Shown here: positions 14,431-23,460 of the stretch, piece by piece
Layout of the letters: every line of letters begins with the position of its first letter
How positions within the stretch are numbered: the stretch's first letter is position 1
Source of the DNA: Bacteroidales bacterium
GTDB lineage: Bacteria; Bacteroidota; Bacteroidia; Bacteroidales; UBA3824
Direction of reading: 5' to 3'
Length of the DNA: 40,771 nucleotides
Assembly (NCBI GenBank): GCA_017417315.1
Contig: JAFPZK010000058.1
Location: 1-40,771, forward strand
Notes under the pieces: model-generated
Seen by the model: only the letters and a program-made list of their open reading frames with translations
The model's database searches: none
What the model was told of the DNA's origin: nothing
Made by a program: the position numbers and the translations under genes

Positions 14431-16518
14431 ATGTCAAGGCTTATTTTGATAGTAACGTTTTTGTTAATCTCCGTTGTATCTTTTTCACAAGACTCAACGG
14501 AGGTTGATTCGTTACGCTACAAAGAAGCGGAAGATTTCGTCAACAAAGCCATAGATTTTTCTATGGAAGACGAATTTGACAGCACCGTTTCGTACCTTTA
14601 TAAAGCCTTGGAAATTTACGAAAAACTCGAAAACAACAACCGTATCGTCTTAATGCTGACAAATATCGGCATTATGTATTCTAATTATGACCAATTACAG
14701 CAAGGTTTTTTTCATTACGAAAAAGCCCTGAAAATTGCAAACGAAATACGCGACACCTCTAATTTAGCATGGTTGAACCACTTGTTAGGACTATCTAACA
14801 TGAACCTTAACGCATTTGATTTAGCGGCAGGTTATCTCGAAAAGTCAAAAGAACTATACACTCTGCTCCAAGACACCGCCGAATACAAATTGTTGGAGGC
14901 AATCATTGCCAAAAATAATTTCGATATGGCAAAGCAAAAAGGCTTAAACGAAATGATTAAGGCTAACGTCAATCAGGAAAAAACGTTAAAAAACGTTGAA
15001 GTTCAAGACTTTATGGTGATTGATTATCTCAGTCTTTGTTTTAGTTCGGTGTATGATTTTTATTATGTTTTTTCACGGCTCAGCCCCAATGATACGCTAA
15101 AAAATTATTACAAAAAAACAATGCAGGAAATTTATGACGAAAGTTTAAAATACGAGGAATATATGGAACTATATTCTTCGCGTCAAAAAATTTCAAACGC
15201 ATACATTTTTTTGGCAAAAGGCAATTTGAAACAAGCAGGAAAACTACTTAAACAAGTTGAAGAAAGAAACACGCCAGAATTTTACGGAGCAATGGAAGAA
15301 TATTGCAAAGTATCAGGCGATTACGAAAACGCATTAAAGTACGGCGAATTAAGAAACAAATGCGAAAAAACGGTTTTCAGTTCGGAATTTGCCGTAAAAT
15401 ACGAAAGAAATTTAACGCAACAAGCCTACGAAGAAAAAATCTCCGCCAAAGAAAACAATTTGCGCAAACTAAAAATCAATTATAAAGAACAACAACAAAG
15501 AGCAGAAGTCAGAAAGAATTTTTTCACTGCATTTTTGGTTTTTATCGCCTTAATAATCGGCATTATGACCGTTATGGGAATACACCAGATAAGAGTTTCA
15601 AACGATATGAGCCGCTCTAATGAAGAAATTCTGAAATTCAACAACGATTTAAAATTAAAAAATCAGGACATTCTCGCCCAAAAAATAGCACTCTCAAACC
15701 TCAAAGAGCAAATTGAGGTTAATAGTTACGACTTAAAAAGGCTTAACACATACCTTTCTAACTCGATTCTTATGGCTCAGGACATTCAAAAAGCCATTAT
15801 TCCTGACCTAAAATCCATGAACGCTTTTTTCGGCGAATGTTTTGTGTACTTAGAACCCAAAAACATTGTCTCAGGAGATTTTTATTGGATTGCTGAGCGT
15901 TCTGACAAAAAGTATTTAATAACAGCTGATTGTACGGGACACGGTGTTCCGGGTGCGCTGTTAAGTATTCTCGGCATTTCTATTTTGAGCGACCTCGCGC
16001 CGAATTTTCCTAATCATAATGCCGGCGAAATTCTTGACGGGTTCAAAAATCGTTTCGTCAAAGCCCTGAGGCAAGGCAGCGGCGATTTGGACGAAAGCAT
16101 AGATTTGTCGCTGTTAATCTTCGACAAAAACAAAACCACGCTTCAATATGCCGGCGCAAAACGTCCGCTCTACGTAGTCAGAGACCATGTTTTGCAAAAA
16201 TATATGCCTGACTTGTTAAGCATAGGGCGTAATATCGGCAGAGAAAACCTAAAATTTACCAACCATGAAATCGAAATTCAAAAAGGCGATATGATTTATA
16301 CTTTTTCTGACGGAATCACCGACCAAATGGGCGGAGAAACAGGTTTTGAAAAGTTTTCGCAGCCGACATTACGCACCCTTTTGACGGAAATTGCCGAAAT
16401 GACATGCGCTCAACAATACCGCATAATCGCTGCTGCAATAAAAAATCATAAAGCCTTATCAACGCAATTTATTGTCAATCAAACAGATGACCAACTAATG
16501 ATAGGAATCAAACGTTAA
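14431..16518 (+). CDS. TPR sensor protein with C-terminal SpoIIE-type (PP2C) serine phosphatase
   Basis: The 695-residue protein has an N-terminal signal sequence ending FSQ, TPR-like helical repeats (about 25-310), a coiled region, one membrane helix (AFLVFIALIIGIMTVMGI, about 365-385), a second coiled coil and a SpoIIE/PP2C domain. Phosphatase motifs are SGDFYWIAE (about 480), TADCTGHGVPGALLS (about 500), LQYAGAKRPLY and TFSDGITDQMGG (about 628), with the metal-binding Asp residues present. The topology predicts a periplasmic sensor and a cytoplasmic phosphatase that acts on Ser/Thr-phosphorylated regulators. SiaC-type proteins are known substrates of this class, and the window has one at 3487; that link is inference. 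It starts 8 bases after the GH97 gene and ends the rsmA operon. Confidence 0.85.
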   Translation: MSRLILIVTFLLISVVSFSQDSTEVDSLRYKEAEDFVNKAIDFSMEDEFDSTVSYLYKALEIYEKLENNNRIVLMLTNIGIMYSNYDQLQQGFFHYEKALKIANEIRDTSNLAWLNHLLGLSNMNLNAFDLAAGYLEKSKELYTLLQDTAEYKLLEAIIAKNNFDMAKQKGLNEMIKANVNQEKTLKNVEVQDFMVIDYLSLCFSSVYDFYYVFSRLSPNDTLKNYYKKTMQEIYDESLKYEEYMELYSSRQKISNAYIFLAKGNLKQAGKLLKQVEERNTPEFYGAMEEYCKVSGDYENALKYGELRNKCEKTVFSSEFAVKYERNLTQQAYEEKISAKENNLRKLKINYKEQQQRAEVRKNFFTAFLVFIALIIGIMTVMGIHQIRVSNDMSRSNEEILKFNNDLKLKNQDILAQKIALSNLKEQIEVNSYDLKRLNTYLSNSILMAQDIQKAIIPDLKSMNAFFGECFVYLEPKNIVSGDFYWIAERSDKKYLITADCTGHGVPGALLSILGISILSDLAPNFPNHNAGEILDGFKNRFVKALRQGSGDLDESIDLSLLIFDKNKTTLQYAGAKRPLYVVRDHVLQKYMPDLLSIGRNIGRENLKFTNHEIEIQKGDMIYTFSDGITDQMGGETGFEKFSQPTLRTLLTEIAEMTCAQQYRIIAAAIKNHKALSTQFIVNQTDDQLMIGIKR

Positions 16519-16532
16519 AAACCGTTAAAGAA

Positions 16533-16565
16533 TTTGTTAATATGCTTAATAATTTCTTAAATTTG
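16533..16565 (+). promoter_or_regulatory. Promoter of the polysaccharide utilisation locus
   Basis: TTTG (16533-16536) and TAAATTTG (16558-16565) are 21 bases apart in the 185-base gap before susC, leaving a leader of about 130 bases. The rest of the gap is A/T-rich with two nearby TTAAG-type repeats; I see no riboswitch or clear operator. Confidence 0.6.
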
Positions 16566-16686
16566 CGGCAGAAAATAAAATAAAAATATTAAGAAATACT
16601 ATTTTAATTTTAAGGAGTTTTAAGAATAGAAGATTTTTGCGATTATTTTTTTAACGTTAAGATTTTGATTTGCATATTTTTTTATA

Positions 16687-16703
16687 CAATTTAATTACTA
16701 ATT
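16687..16703 (+). repeat. 17-base leader repeat before susC
   Basis: CAATTTAATTACTAATT stands immediately before the susC ATG. The identical 17 bases occur at 21651-21667 before the surface lipoprotein gene. Confidence 0.75.
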
Positions 16704-19700
16704 ATGAAGAACAATTACACTGAAAGATGCACTTTAAGGGCGCGGAGTGTGCTTCCGCTTTTGATTTTGCTGATGTGCTTTAATATTGACGCTTTTTCAC
16801 AAGCAGTCATCAAAGGCACGGTTACAGACGAAAAAGGCGAACTTTTACCGGGCGCTAATATCGTCGTAAAAGGTACTACAATAGGTACTATTTCGGATTT
16901 TGACGGTAATTATAACTTAGCAAACGTTCCGGAGGGGCAACAGACTATCTGCGTTTCGTTTATGGGTTATCAAACCGTTGAAAGTGATTTTCAATTTATC
17001 TCTGGTTCTACAATCTCTTTCAATTTTACGTTGAAAGAAGACAACGAGCAATTGGAAGAAGTTGTCGTAATCGGTTACGGCGTTCAGAAAAAGAAACTCG
17101 TAACGGGTGCTAACGCTCAGGTCAGCGGCGACGATTTAGCTAAAATGAACACTACCAACGCTTTGCAGGCTTTGCAAGGTCAGACGGCGGGTGTTAATAT
17201 CGCAGCCTCATCAGGTCAGCCCGGCGAAAAAATGAAAGTGTCGGTGCGCGGCGTAGGTTCACTTAACGGCAGCGACCCACTTTACATTGTAGACGGCGTT
17301 CAGACTTCTGACATCTCTTACCTCAACAACTCTGACATCGAAAGTATCGACATCTTAAAAGATGCTGCTTCTGCTGCTATTTACGGCTCACAGGCCTCTA
17401 ACGGCGTTGTGCTTATCACAACAAAAGGCGGTAAAAAAGGTCATTCGCAGATTTATTTTGACGGCTATTACGGCGTTCAAACCTTAGCCAAGAAAGTAAA
17501 TATGCTCTCTACAAGAGATTACGCAATGATTATCAACGAACAAGCCGCAAATTCTGGTACTTCGATTGCTAATTTGCCTTTCGATTTAAACAATCTGCCC
17601 TCTTACGTTAATTCCGGCGTGGCAAGCACCGACTGGCTTGACGAAATGTTTGTAGATGATGCCGCTATGCAGTCTTATACAGTAGGCGCAACAGGTGGCA
17701 ACGACATCTCAACTTACGCAATATCACTCGGTTATATGGGTCAAGAGGGTATAGTCGGCGGCAAAGACGAATCCGATTACAACCGCTACACAGCCCGAAT
17801 AAATTCCGAACACAAACTCTACGACGGAATCCTTAAAGTCGGCGAACATATCAGTTATTCTCACGTTAAGAAAAACGGTATTCAAGTAGGAAACCAATAC
17901 GGCAACTCTTTGCGCTCGGCTTTCAACTCTTCGCCGCTTTTGCCGATGTACGATGACAACGGTGAATATTTCAACACCGCTGCCGACCAACTTTACAACG
18001 GTCAGAAATACTGGCTCACATCTGAGGCAAACCCGTATGCTTCAATGTATTATGGCAATCAAAACCTCACCAAAGAAACTAAGGTTGTAGGTGATTTGTA
18101 CTTTGCCGTTGAACCCGTTAAAAATCTTATTTTCCGCTCGTCAATCGGTATGGATTATTACGGAAGCGATTACAGAAATTTTACGCCCGTTTACAAATTG
18201 TCCGACTACACCTACTCAGATGTTTCTAAGGCAAGTCAAAACCAACAAAATAGTTCGTCGCTTTCTTGGGACAACACTTTGAGTTACGGTTTCAAAATCG
18301 GCGATCACAAGTTTGACGTTATGGCAGGTACTTGGATGCAACGTTACGATTACACGTATTTGTATGCTTACAATACAAACCTCGCATACGACTCGTTTAA
18401 ATATGCGTGGATTTCCAACACAACTTCCGACAACACCAACGGCACAATGACAATGAACGGTAACCCCGCAGAAACCAGAATGTTATCTTATTTCGGCAGG
18501 TTGCAATGGAACTTCAAAGAAAAATATATGGTTAACGCAACATTCCGTGCTGACGGTTCGTCAAGATTTACCGAAGAAAACCGCTGGGGATATTTTCCGT
18601 CGGTCAGCGCAGGTTGGGTAGTGTCGGAAGAAGCCTTTATGCAAGACCAGCACATTTTCGACATGTTGAAAATTCGCGGTAGTTGGGGACAAGTAGGAAA
18701 TCAGGCAATATCCGATTTCCAATATCTTGCAACAATTGCTTTTACAAACGCAACTTATCCTTTCGGTGTTGACGGCACGGCTGTTCAAGGCGATGGCGGA
18801 ACTTCGTCAAACGGCTCTTATCCCGCAAGACTTGCAAATATGGACTTAAAATGGGAAACCTCTGAACAACTTGACTTCGGTTTTGACGCAAGATTTTTGA
18901 AAAACACTTTGACCGTTAACTTTGACTGGTATCAAAAGACCACCAAAGATTGGCTTATAGTTGCTCCCGTTGTAGGCACAGCCGGTGCTGACGCTCCTTA
19001 CATCAACGGCGGTAATTGTAAAAACACGGGCGTTGAACTCGGTATCACATATCAAAATCATATCGGAAAAGATTTCAACTACAACATCTCGCTCAACGGC
19101 TCTTATAACAAGAATGAAGTTACCGAAATTCCGACGGACGACGGCATTATCCACGGCTCAACAAATCAGTTGTACGACAATTCTACCGAATTTTACCGTT
19201 GCGAATCGGGACATGCAGTAGGATATTTCTGGGGCTACGAAACGGCGGGCGTTTTTCAAAATCAAGCCGAAATCAATCAGTGGATTGCTGACGGCAAGGG
19301 CGTAAGACAATCGAAAGTTCAGCCCGGCGACATCAAATATGTTGACCAAAACAAAGACGGCAAAATCGACGATGAAGACAAAGTTGACCTCGGCAGTCCG
19401 AACCCGAAATATATGTACGGTTTGACACTTTCTTGCGATTACAAAGCCATCGACTTTATGGTGTCGGCAAACGGCGTTGCAGGCAACAAAATCGTACAAT
19501 CACTCAGAAACTTAACCAACAAAAATGCCAACTACACCGAGGCTATTCTCGACCGTTGGCACGGTGAAGGAACTTCTAACACTATACCCCGCGTTACCGA
19601 CAATGCCGCCGAAAACTATCAGTTTTCTGACCTCTTTGTTCAGAAAGGCGACTATCTGAGAATCAGCAACATAACTCTCGGATACGATTTCTGCAAACAG

Positions 19701-19901
19701 TTTAAAGTGCCGGCTTTTACTCAACTCCGCGTTTATTTCTCGGTTCAAAATCTGTATACTTTCACCAAGTACGACGGTCTTGACCCCGAAGTCGGCTACG
19801 GTATTGACGGCGGTGTTACCGACAAATTCTCTTCGGGAATTGACTTAGGTTTTTATCCCCGTCCGCGTACTTATATGTTCGGTGTTAATTTAAAACTTTA
19901 A
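16704..19901 (+). CDS. SusC-like TonB-dependent outer membrane transporter
   Basis: The 1065-residue protein has a signal peptide ending AFSQ, then a carboxypeptidase-regulatory-like domain (IKGTVTDEKGELLPGANIVV), a TonB-box region (QLEEVVVIGYG), the plug with GVGSLNGSDPLYIVDGV and IESIDILKDAASAAIYG, and a large barrel ending YMFGVNLKL. This is the full SusC/RagA layout. It lacks the N-terminal STN domain used with anti-sigma factors, so control is probably by another route. With SusD it forms the lidded pair that takes up oligosaccharides using TonB energy. It is the first gene of the locus, with SusD 23 bases downstream; the substrate is inferred from the GH5 gene. Confidence 0.95.
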   Translation: MKNNYTERCTLRARSVLPLLILLMCFNIDAFSQAVIKGTVTDEKGELLPGANIVVKGTTIGTISDFDGNYNLANVPEGQQTICVSFMGYQTVESDFQFISGSTISFNFTLKEDNEQLEEVVVIGYGVQKKKLVTGANAQVSGDDLAKMNTTNALQALQGQTAGVNIAASSGQPGEKMKVSVRGVGSLNGSDPLYIVDGVQTSDISYLNNSDIESIDILKDAASAAIYGSQASNGVVLITTKGGKKGHSQIYFDGYYGVQTLAKKVNMLSTRDYAMIINEQAANSGTSIANLPFDLNNLPSYVNSGVASTDWLDEMFVDDAAMQSYTVGATGGNDISTYAISLGYMGQEGIVGGKDESDYNRYTARINSEHKLYDGILKVGEHISYSHVKKNGIQVGNQYGNSLRSAFNSSPLLPMYDDNGEYFNTAADQLYNGQKYWLTSEANPYASMYYGNQNLTKETKVVGDLYFAVEPVKNLIFRSSIGMDYYGSDYRNFTPVYKLSDYTYSDVSKASQNQQNSSSLSWDNTLSYGFKIGDHKFDVMAGTWMQRYDYTYLYAYNTNLAYDSFKYAWISNTTSDNTNGTMTMNGNPAETRMLSYFGRLQWNFKEKYMVNATFRADGSSRFTEENRWGYFPSVSAGWVVSEEAFMQDQHIFDMLKIRGSWGQVGNQAISDFQYLATIAFTNATYPFGVDGTAVQGDGGTSSNGSYPARLANMDLKWETSEQLDFGFDARFLKNTLTVNFDWYQKTTKDWLIVAPVVGTAGADAPYINGGNCKNTGVELGITYQNHIGKDFNYNISLNGSYNKNEVTEIPTDDGIIHGSTNQLYDNSTEFYRCESGHAVGYFWGYETAGVFQNQAEINQWIADGKGVRQSKVQPGDIKYVDQNKDGKIDDEDKVDLGSPNPKYMYGLTLSCDYKAIDFMVSANGVAGNKIVQSLRNLTNKNANYTEAILDRWHGEGTSNTIPRVTDNAAENYQFSDLFVQKGDYLRISNITLGYDFCKQFKVPAFTQLRVYFSVQNLYTFTKYDGLDPEVGYGIDGGVTDKFSSGIDLGFYPRPRTYMFGVNLKL

Positions 19902-19924
19902 TTTTTTTTAAGGAGAAAATAATT

Positions 19925-21613
19925 ATGAAAAATCATAAAATATTGTCCGTCATGGCTTTGACGGCAGCCACAATATTGTCTACTGGTTGTGCGGAGGATT
20001 TTCTCAGCACCGCGCCGCTGACACAAAAAACCGACGTTTCGTACTACACTTCACCTTCGGAGGCTCAGGAGGCTTTGACGGGTTGTTACGACGGTTTGCA
20101 GTTGATGAGTGCAAATTGTATGGGCTTATATCTTGCGCCCGAAATGTCTTCGGACGAATGTCTCGGCGGTTCGGGTACAAACGACGGTTCGGGTTATCCC
20201 GATTTAAACCAGTTCAACGACAACTGGTCATACAATCAGAACCTTTTTGAAAACGATTGGAAAAACACCTACAAAACCCTCAACCGTATCAACACGTTGA
20301 TTACCAAGACAGACCAAATCACGGGTTGGAAATCCGATACGGAGAAAAACGAGGTTTTGGCGGAAGCGAAATTTTTACGCGCATTCTGTTATTTTTATTT
20401 GGTAAGAATTTTCGGAACGTGTCCTTTGCTCGACAAACCGACCTCAGAAACCGTCCCTAACGCTTCTTACACGGAAATTTATTCTTTGATTTTTGAAGAT
20501 TTGAAATACGCCTCTGAAAACGGTTCGGAAGATGCATCGTCAGCAAAATTCGGACATGCTAACAAATGGGCGGCAAAAGCGTTGCTCGGACGTGCATATC
20601 TCTATTTTTCAGGCTATTACGGTGAAGAACCGACGGGTTGTTCAAAGGCTGAGGCTACATCGGCTATTGATGATGTAGTTTCAAGCGGAAAATTCTCTTT
20701 GCAAAATCCCTACACTCTTTGGCCCGGTGCTTCTCAGTACAAAAACTCCAAAGAAAACTCAAATTGGGTGATGGCTTACGATGCCTCTTCAAACTATGCT
20801 TACGCGGGCGAGGCTAATCCTGACTTTATTTTCTCAATCCGCCACACGTATTTGGGAAATTATAACGGCAACACCGAGAGTTGTAATTGGATTGACGATA
20901 TTTCAATCCGCAACCTCGACAAAGCCAACAAAGCCAACAAAACTTACGGTTATCAAAAAGGCTGGGGCATTTGCACGGTTTCAAAATATTTTTACGACTC
21001 TTTTGAGTCGGGTGATTTAAGACGTGAGGCTTCGATTATCGACTGTAAAGCAGAACTCGGCGATGACGTTACAAATTCTGTTGTCGGCAGTGATGTACAG
21101 GAATTTACGGGCTATCACATTAAAAAGTATCTCGTTTTGGCTGACAAAACCGACCCGACGGCGTATGCTGTCGTAACGGCAAATCCTGATTGCGACTTCC
21201 AAATCGGTAATTCTCAGGATTATGTTCAAATCCGTTATGCCGACGTTTTGTTGATGCAAAGCGAATTGCACGAAAACACCGACGGCTGGAACGAGGTCAG
21301 AAAAAATGCCGGACTTCCGGAAGTAAGTGCTTTCGACAAAGAAAAACTCTTCTTGGAACGCGCTCACGAACTCTGTTTTGAAGGTATCCGTTATTGGGAT
21401 ATGTTGCGTTTTGACGGCATAAAAGGCAATTTTGCATACGCCGTAAAATGTTTCAAGAGCGAAGACGTTTACAGCGGTGCGGGTATCAAGGCGACCGTTA
21501 ATTACAACACGGCAAACCTTGTAAAGCACAAAGGTTTGTTCCCGATTCCGACGAATCAGATTGCGCTTTCAAACGGTGCGGTTAAACAGAATGACGGTTG
21601 GTCGTCGCTGTAA
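19925..21613 (+). CDS. SusD-like surface glycan-binding lipoprotein
   Basis: The 562-residue lipoprotein (lipobox LSTGC, Cys22) has the SusD/RagB pattern: N-terminal EDFLSTAPLTQ, TPR-like segments such as EVLAEAKFLRAFCYFYLVRI and YADVLLMQSEL, then ERAHELCFEGIRYWDMLRF near the C-terminus and FPIPTNQIALSNG at the end. It is the lid of the SusC transporter and binds glycan at the cell surface. A good AAGGAG ribosome-binding site lies before its ATG (about 19910), unusual in this phylum, and could raise its translation. Confidence 0.93.
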   Translation: MKNHKILSVMALTAATILSTGCAEDFLSTAPLTQKTDVSYYTSPSEAQEALTGCYDGLQLMSANCMGLYLAPEMSSDECLGGSGTNDGSGYPDLNQFNDNWSYNQNLFENDWKNTYKTLNRINTLITKTDQITGWKSDTEKNEVLAEAKFLRAFCYFYLVRIFGTCPLLDKPTSETVPNASYTEIYSLIFEDLKYASENGSEDASSAKFGHANKWAAKALLGRAYLYFSGYYGEEPTGCSKAEATSAIDDVVSSGKFSLQNPYTLWPGASQYKNSKENSNWVMAYDASSNYAYAGEANPDFIFSIRHTYLGNYNGNTESCNWIDDISIRNLDKANKANKTYGYQKGWGICTVSKYFYDSFESGDLRREASIIDCKAELGDDVTNSVVGSDVQEFTGYHIKKYLVLADKTDPTAYAVVTANPDCDFQIGNSQDYVQIRYADVLLMQSELHENTDGWNEVRKNAGLPEVSAFDKEKLFLERAHELCFEGIRYWDMLRFDGIKGNFAYAVKCFKSEDVYSGAGIKATVNYNTANLVKHKGLFPIPTNQIALSNGAVKQNDGWSSL

Positions 21614-21650
21614 AAAATGGATTTCAATTTATTACTAAACAATTTTTTTT

Positions 21651-21667
21651 CAATTTAATTACTAATT
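21651..21667 (+). repeat. 17-base leader repeat before the surface lipoprotein gene
   Basis: Identical to 16687-16703 (CAATTTAATTACTAATT). A related sequence CAATTTATTACTAA lies at about 21624-21637, so the 60-base gap holds two diverged copies. Confidence 0.75.
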
Positions 21668-21673
21668 TTTATT

Positions 21674-23386
21674 ATGAAAAAGTTTAATTATTGGTTGTCG
21701 CTTGCAATGATTTGCGGCGCAACGGTTGCTACTACGTTTACTTCGTGTAACAAGGACGATGACAAAGACGACAACAAAGGCGGCACAACGCAGACTTCTA
21801 CGGTTTCAAAACCGGTAGAGGGTACAGACTTTACGGTTGCAGTTGACGGAACTACTGTAACAGTAACAACTTCTCTCACATACGGTAATATGTACGTTCT
21901 TTATGACGGTACACAGTATGCGGTAAAAGACGGCAAGGCTACGGTTTCGATACCTGTTGCGGGCGAATACAAAATGACCTTCAACATCTATGAAAACGGT
22001 GTGAATACGGCTTCTGACGAGTTCACGGCAAAAATTACGGCGACAGATTTGACGTTCTTGGACGAAGGCGTATTCAAAGCACTCACCGGCGGTAAAGCGG
22101 TTTACGAGGCTGCTCAGGCAGACGCTAACGGTTATAAATTTACCCGTTCTTGGAGACTTGACGCTTTCTTAGCAGAAATCGGTGCCGAATACACCAAATC
22201 AGGTTATAACGACGGCGTAGGCTTTTTCGGCAGTGATTGGTGGGCATGTGCAGGCTCTTACAAAGGCTCTTGGCAAAACGATGCTGCAAACGGCATTACA
22301 GACTGCGCCGAGGACGCAACAATCGCTTTTGACCCCGTTAACAGCGTTGTAAAATTCACCGTTAAAACGGCTTACGACACAACCTACGTTCACGGAATGA
22401 AGACAAATGCAGGTGCATATTCAGGCGGTTTGCTTGATGCAGGAACGTATTATGCAACTTTCACTTACAACAAAGTTGCCGAAAAATACGGTGCTGACGG
22501 TGCGGCAGACCAAATTGCTAACAATGCCAAAACCACACTTTCAGACTCTTATCTTGAAATCAAGTTAGAGAAAAAAGCCATCGGTGCAAACGGTTTTGTT
22601 CGTATGCCTCTTAACAAGATTTACGGCGGTTGGACTTCTATTTTTGAAAATCAGTATCTCAACTTCAAGATTATGACCGACGAAACACAAAACGTTCTTC
22701 ACGCAGTTTTCGGACGTTCTGTTGACGGCGGAGCAAAACCCACTGATACCGAAGGTGATAACTGTTTGTTGTTCTACACTTACGTTGCCGACGAGTTAGA
22801 CCAGGCAGGTGCTTATAAATACGAAATTCCGTCTTACACGGTAGCAAACGTACTTGCAAGCACTGTTACTGCTGCTGACATTCAAGGCGAATGGAAAATT
22901 GTTTCTACGGGTTCGCCTTTCGGTTGGATAAATTGGGCAAGCAACAAGACTTTCAACGCTTGGGCTGATTTTAACGCTGCTTGCGAGACCGTAAAAGGCT
23001 GGTGGGCATTCGGCAATCCCGACGAGGCTGAGGCTACAACCAAAATGGAGGCTGCAATTGCAACCTACGGATCAACTGTCGTAAAATTGAATGCTGACGG
23101 CACATTTGCAATTACCGATGCTATGAATGATTGGGCTGACGGTGCATTTATCGCAAAAGAATATTCAGGCACATACACTTACGACGGTGGTTACATTACA
23201 TTCAGCACTGATGTAACACTCACTTGTACTTCGGCAACACTTTCCGGCAATAAATTCTACGTTGTAACACCCGAAGGCAGTGAAGACGGCGATGGTGCAA
23301 ACGATGAATTTGTAAAAGGCGGTCTTTGGATTGGTGTAACAAACGGTGACAAAACCGAAACAGCAGCAATCCATTTTGCAAAATAG
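21674..23386 (+). CDS. Surface glycan-binding lipoprotein (SusE/F position)
   Basis: The 570-residue lipoprotein has Cys25 (TTFTSC) followed by NKDDDKDD, an acidic run of the kind that sends lipoproteins to the cell surface in Bacteroidota. After a low-complexity linker comes an Ig/PKD-like domain (about 50-125: VEGTDFTVAVDGTTVTVTTS), then a large tryptophan-rich region (SWRLDAFLAEIG, FGSDWWACAGSYKGSWQND) and a C-terminal lipocalin-like part (DIQGEWKIVSTG...GTFAITDAMND...YSGTYTYDGG). I recognise no catalytic motif. Its place after susD and its many exposed aromatics make it a glycan-binding protein in function, but the binding domains belong to no family I can name. A terminator hairpin follows. 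Confidence 0.7.
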   Translation: MKKFNYWLSLAMICGATVATTFTSCNKDDDKDDNKGGTTQTSTVSKPVEGTDFTVAVDGTTVTVTTSLTYGNMYVLYDGTQYAVKDGKATVSIPVAGEYKMTFNIYENGVNTASDEFTAKITATDLTFLDEGVFKALTGGKAVYEAAQADANGYKFTRSWRLDAFLAEIGAEYTKSGYNDGVGFFGSDWWACAGSYKGSWQNDAANGITDCAEDATIAFDPVNSVVKFTVKTAYDTTYVHGMKTNAGAYSGGLLDAGTYYATFTYNKVAEKYGADGAADQIANNAKTTLSDSYLEIKLEKKAIGANGFVRMPLNKIYGGWTSIFENQYLNFKIMTDETQNVLHAVFGRSVDGGAKPTDTEGDNCLLFYTYVADELDQAGAYKYEIPSYTVANVLASTVTAADIQGEWKIVSTGSPFGWINWASNKTFNAWADFNAACETVKGWWAFGNPDEAEATTKMEAAIATYGSTVVKLNADGTFAITDAMNDWADGAFIAKEYSGTYTYDGGYITFSTDVTLTCTSATLSGNKFYVVTPEGSEDGDGANDEFVKGGLWIGVTNGDKTETAAIHFAK

Positions 23387-23401
23387 TTAACTTTTATTTT
23401 T

Positions 23402-23439
23402 CCCTCCGCTAAAAAATAAAATGCGGGGGGATTTTTTTT
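23402..23439 (+). terminator. Intrinsic terminator or attenuator between the lipoprotein and GH5 genes
   Basis: CCCTCCGC (23402-23409) pairs with GCGGGGGG (23423-23430), with one G-U pair, followed by ATTTTTTTT. It lies inside the locus, so partial read-through would set GH5 expression below that of the SusCD genes; alternatively GH5 has its own promoter, which I do not see clearly. Confidence 0.7.
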
Positions 23440-23460
23440 ATATATTTCACTCTATTTATT

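Noticed and set aside
21017..21529. 170-codon minus-strand open frame
   Set aside because: It is antisense to the SusD gene, whose frame is clearly the coding one.
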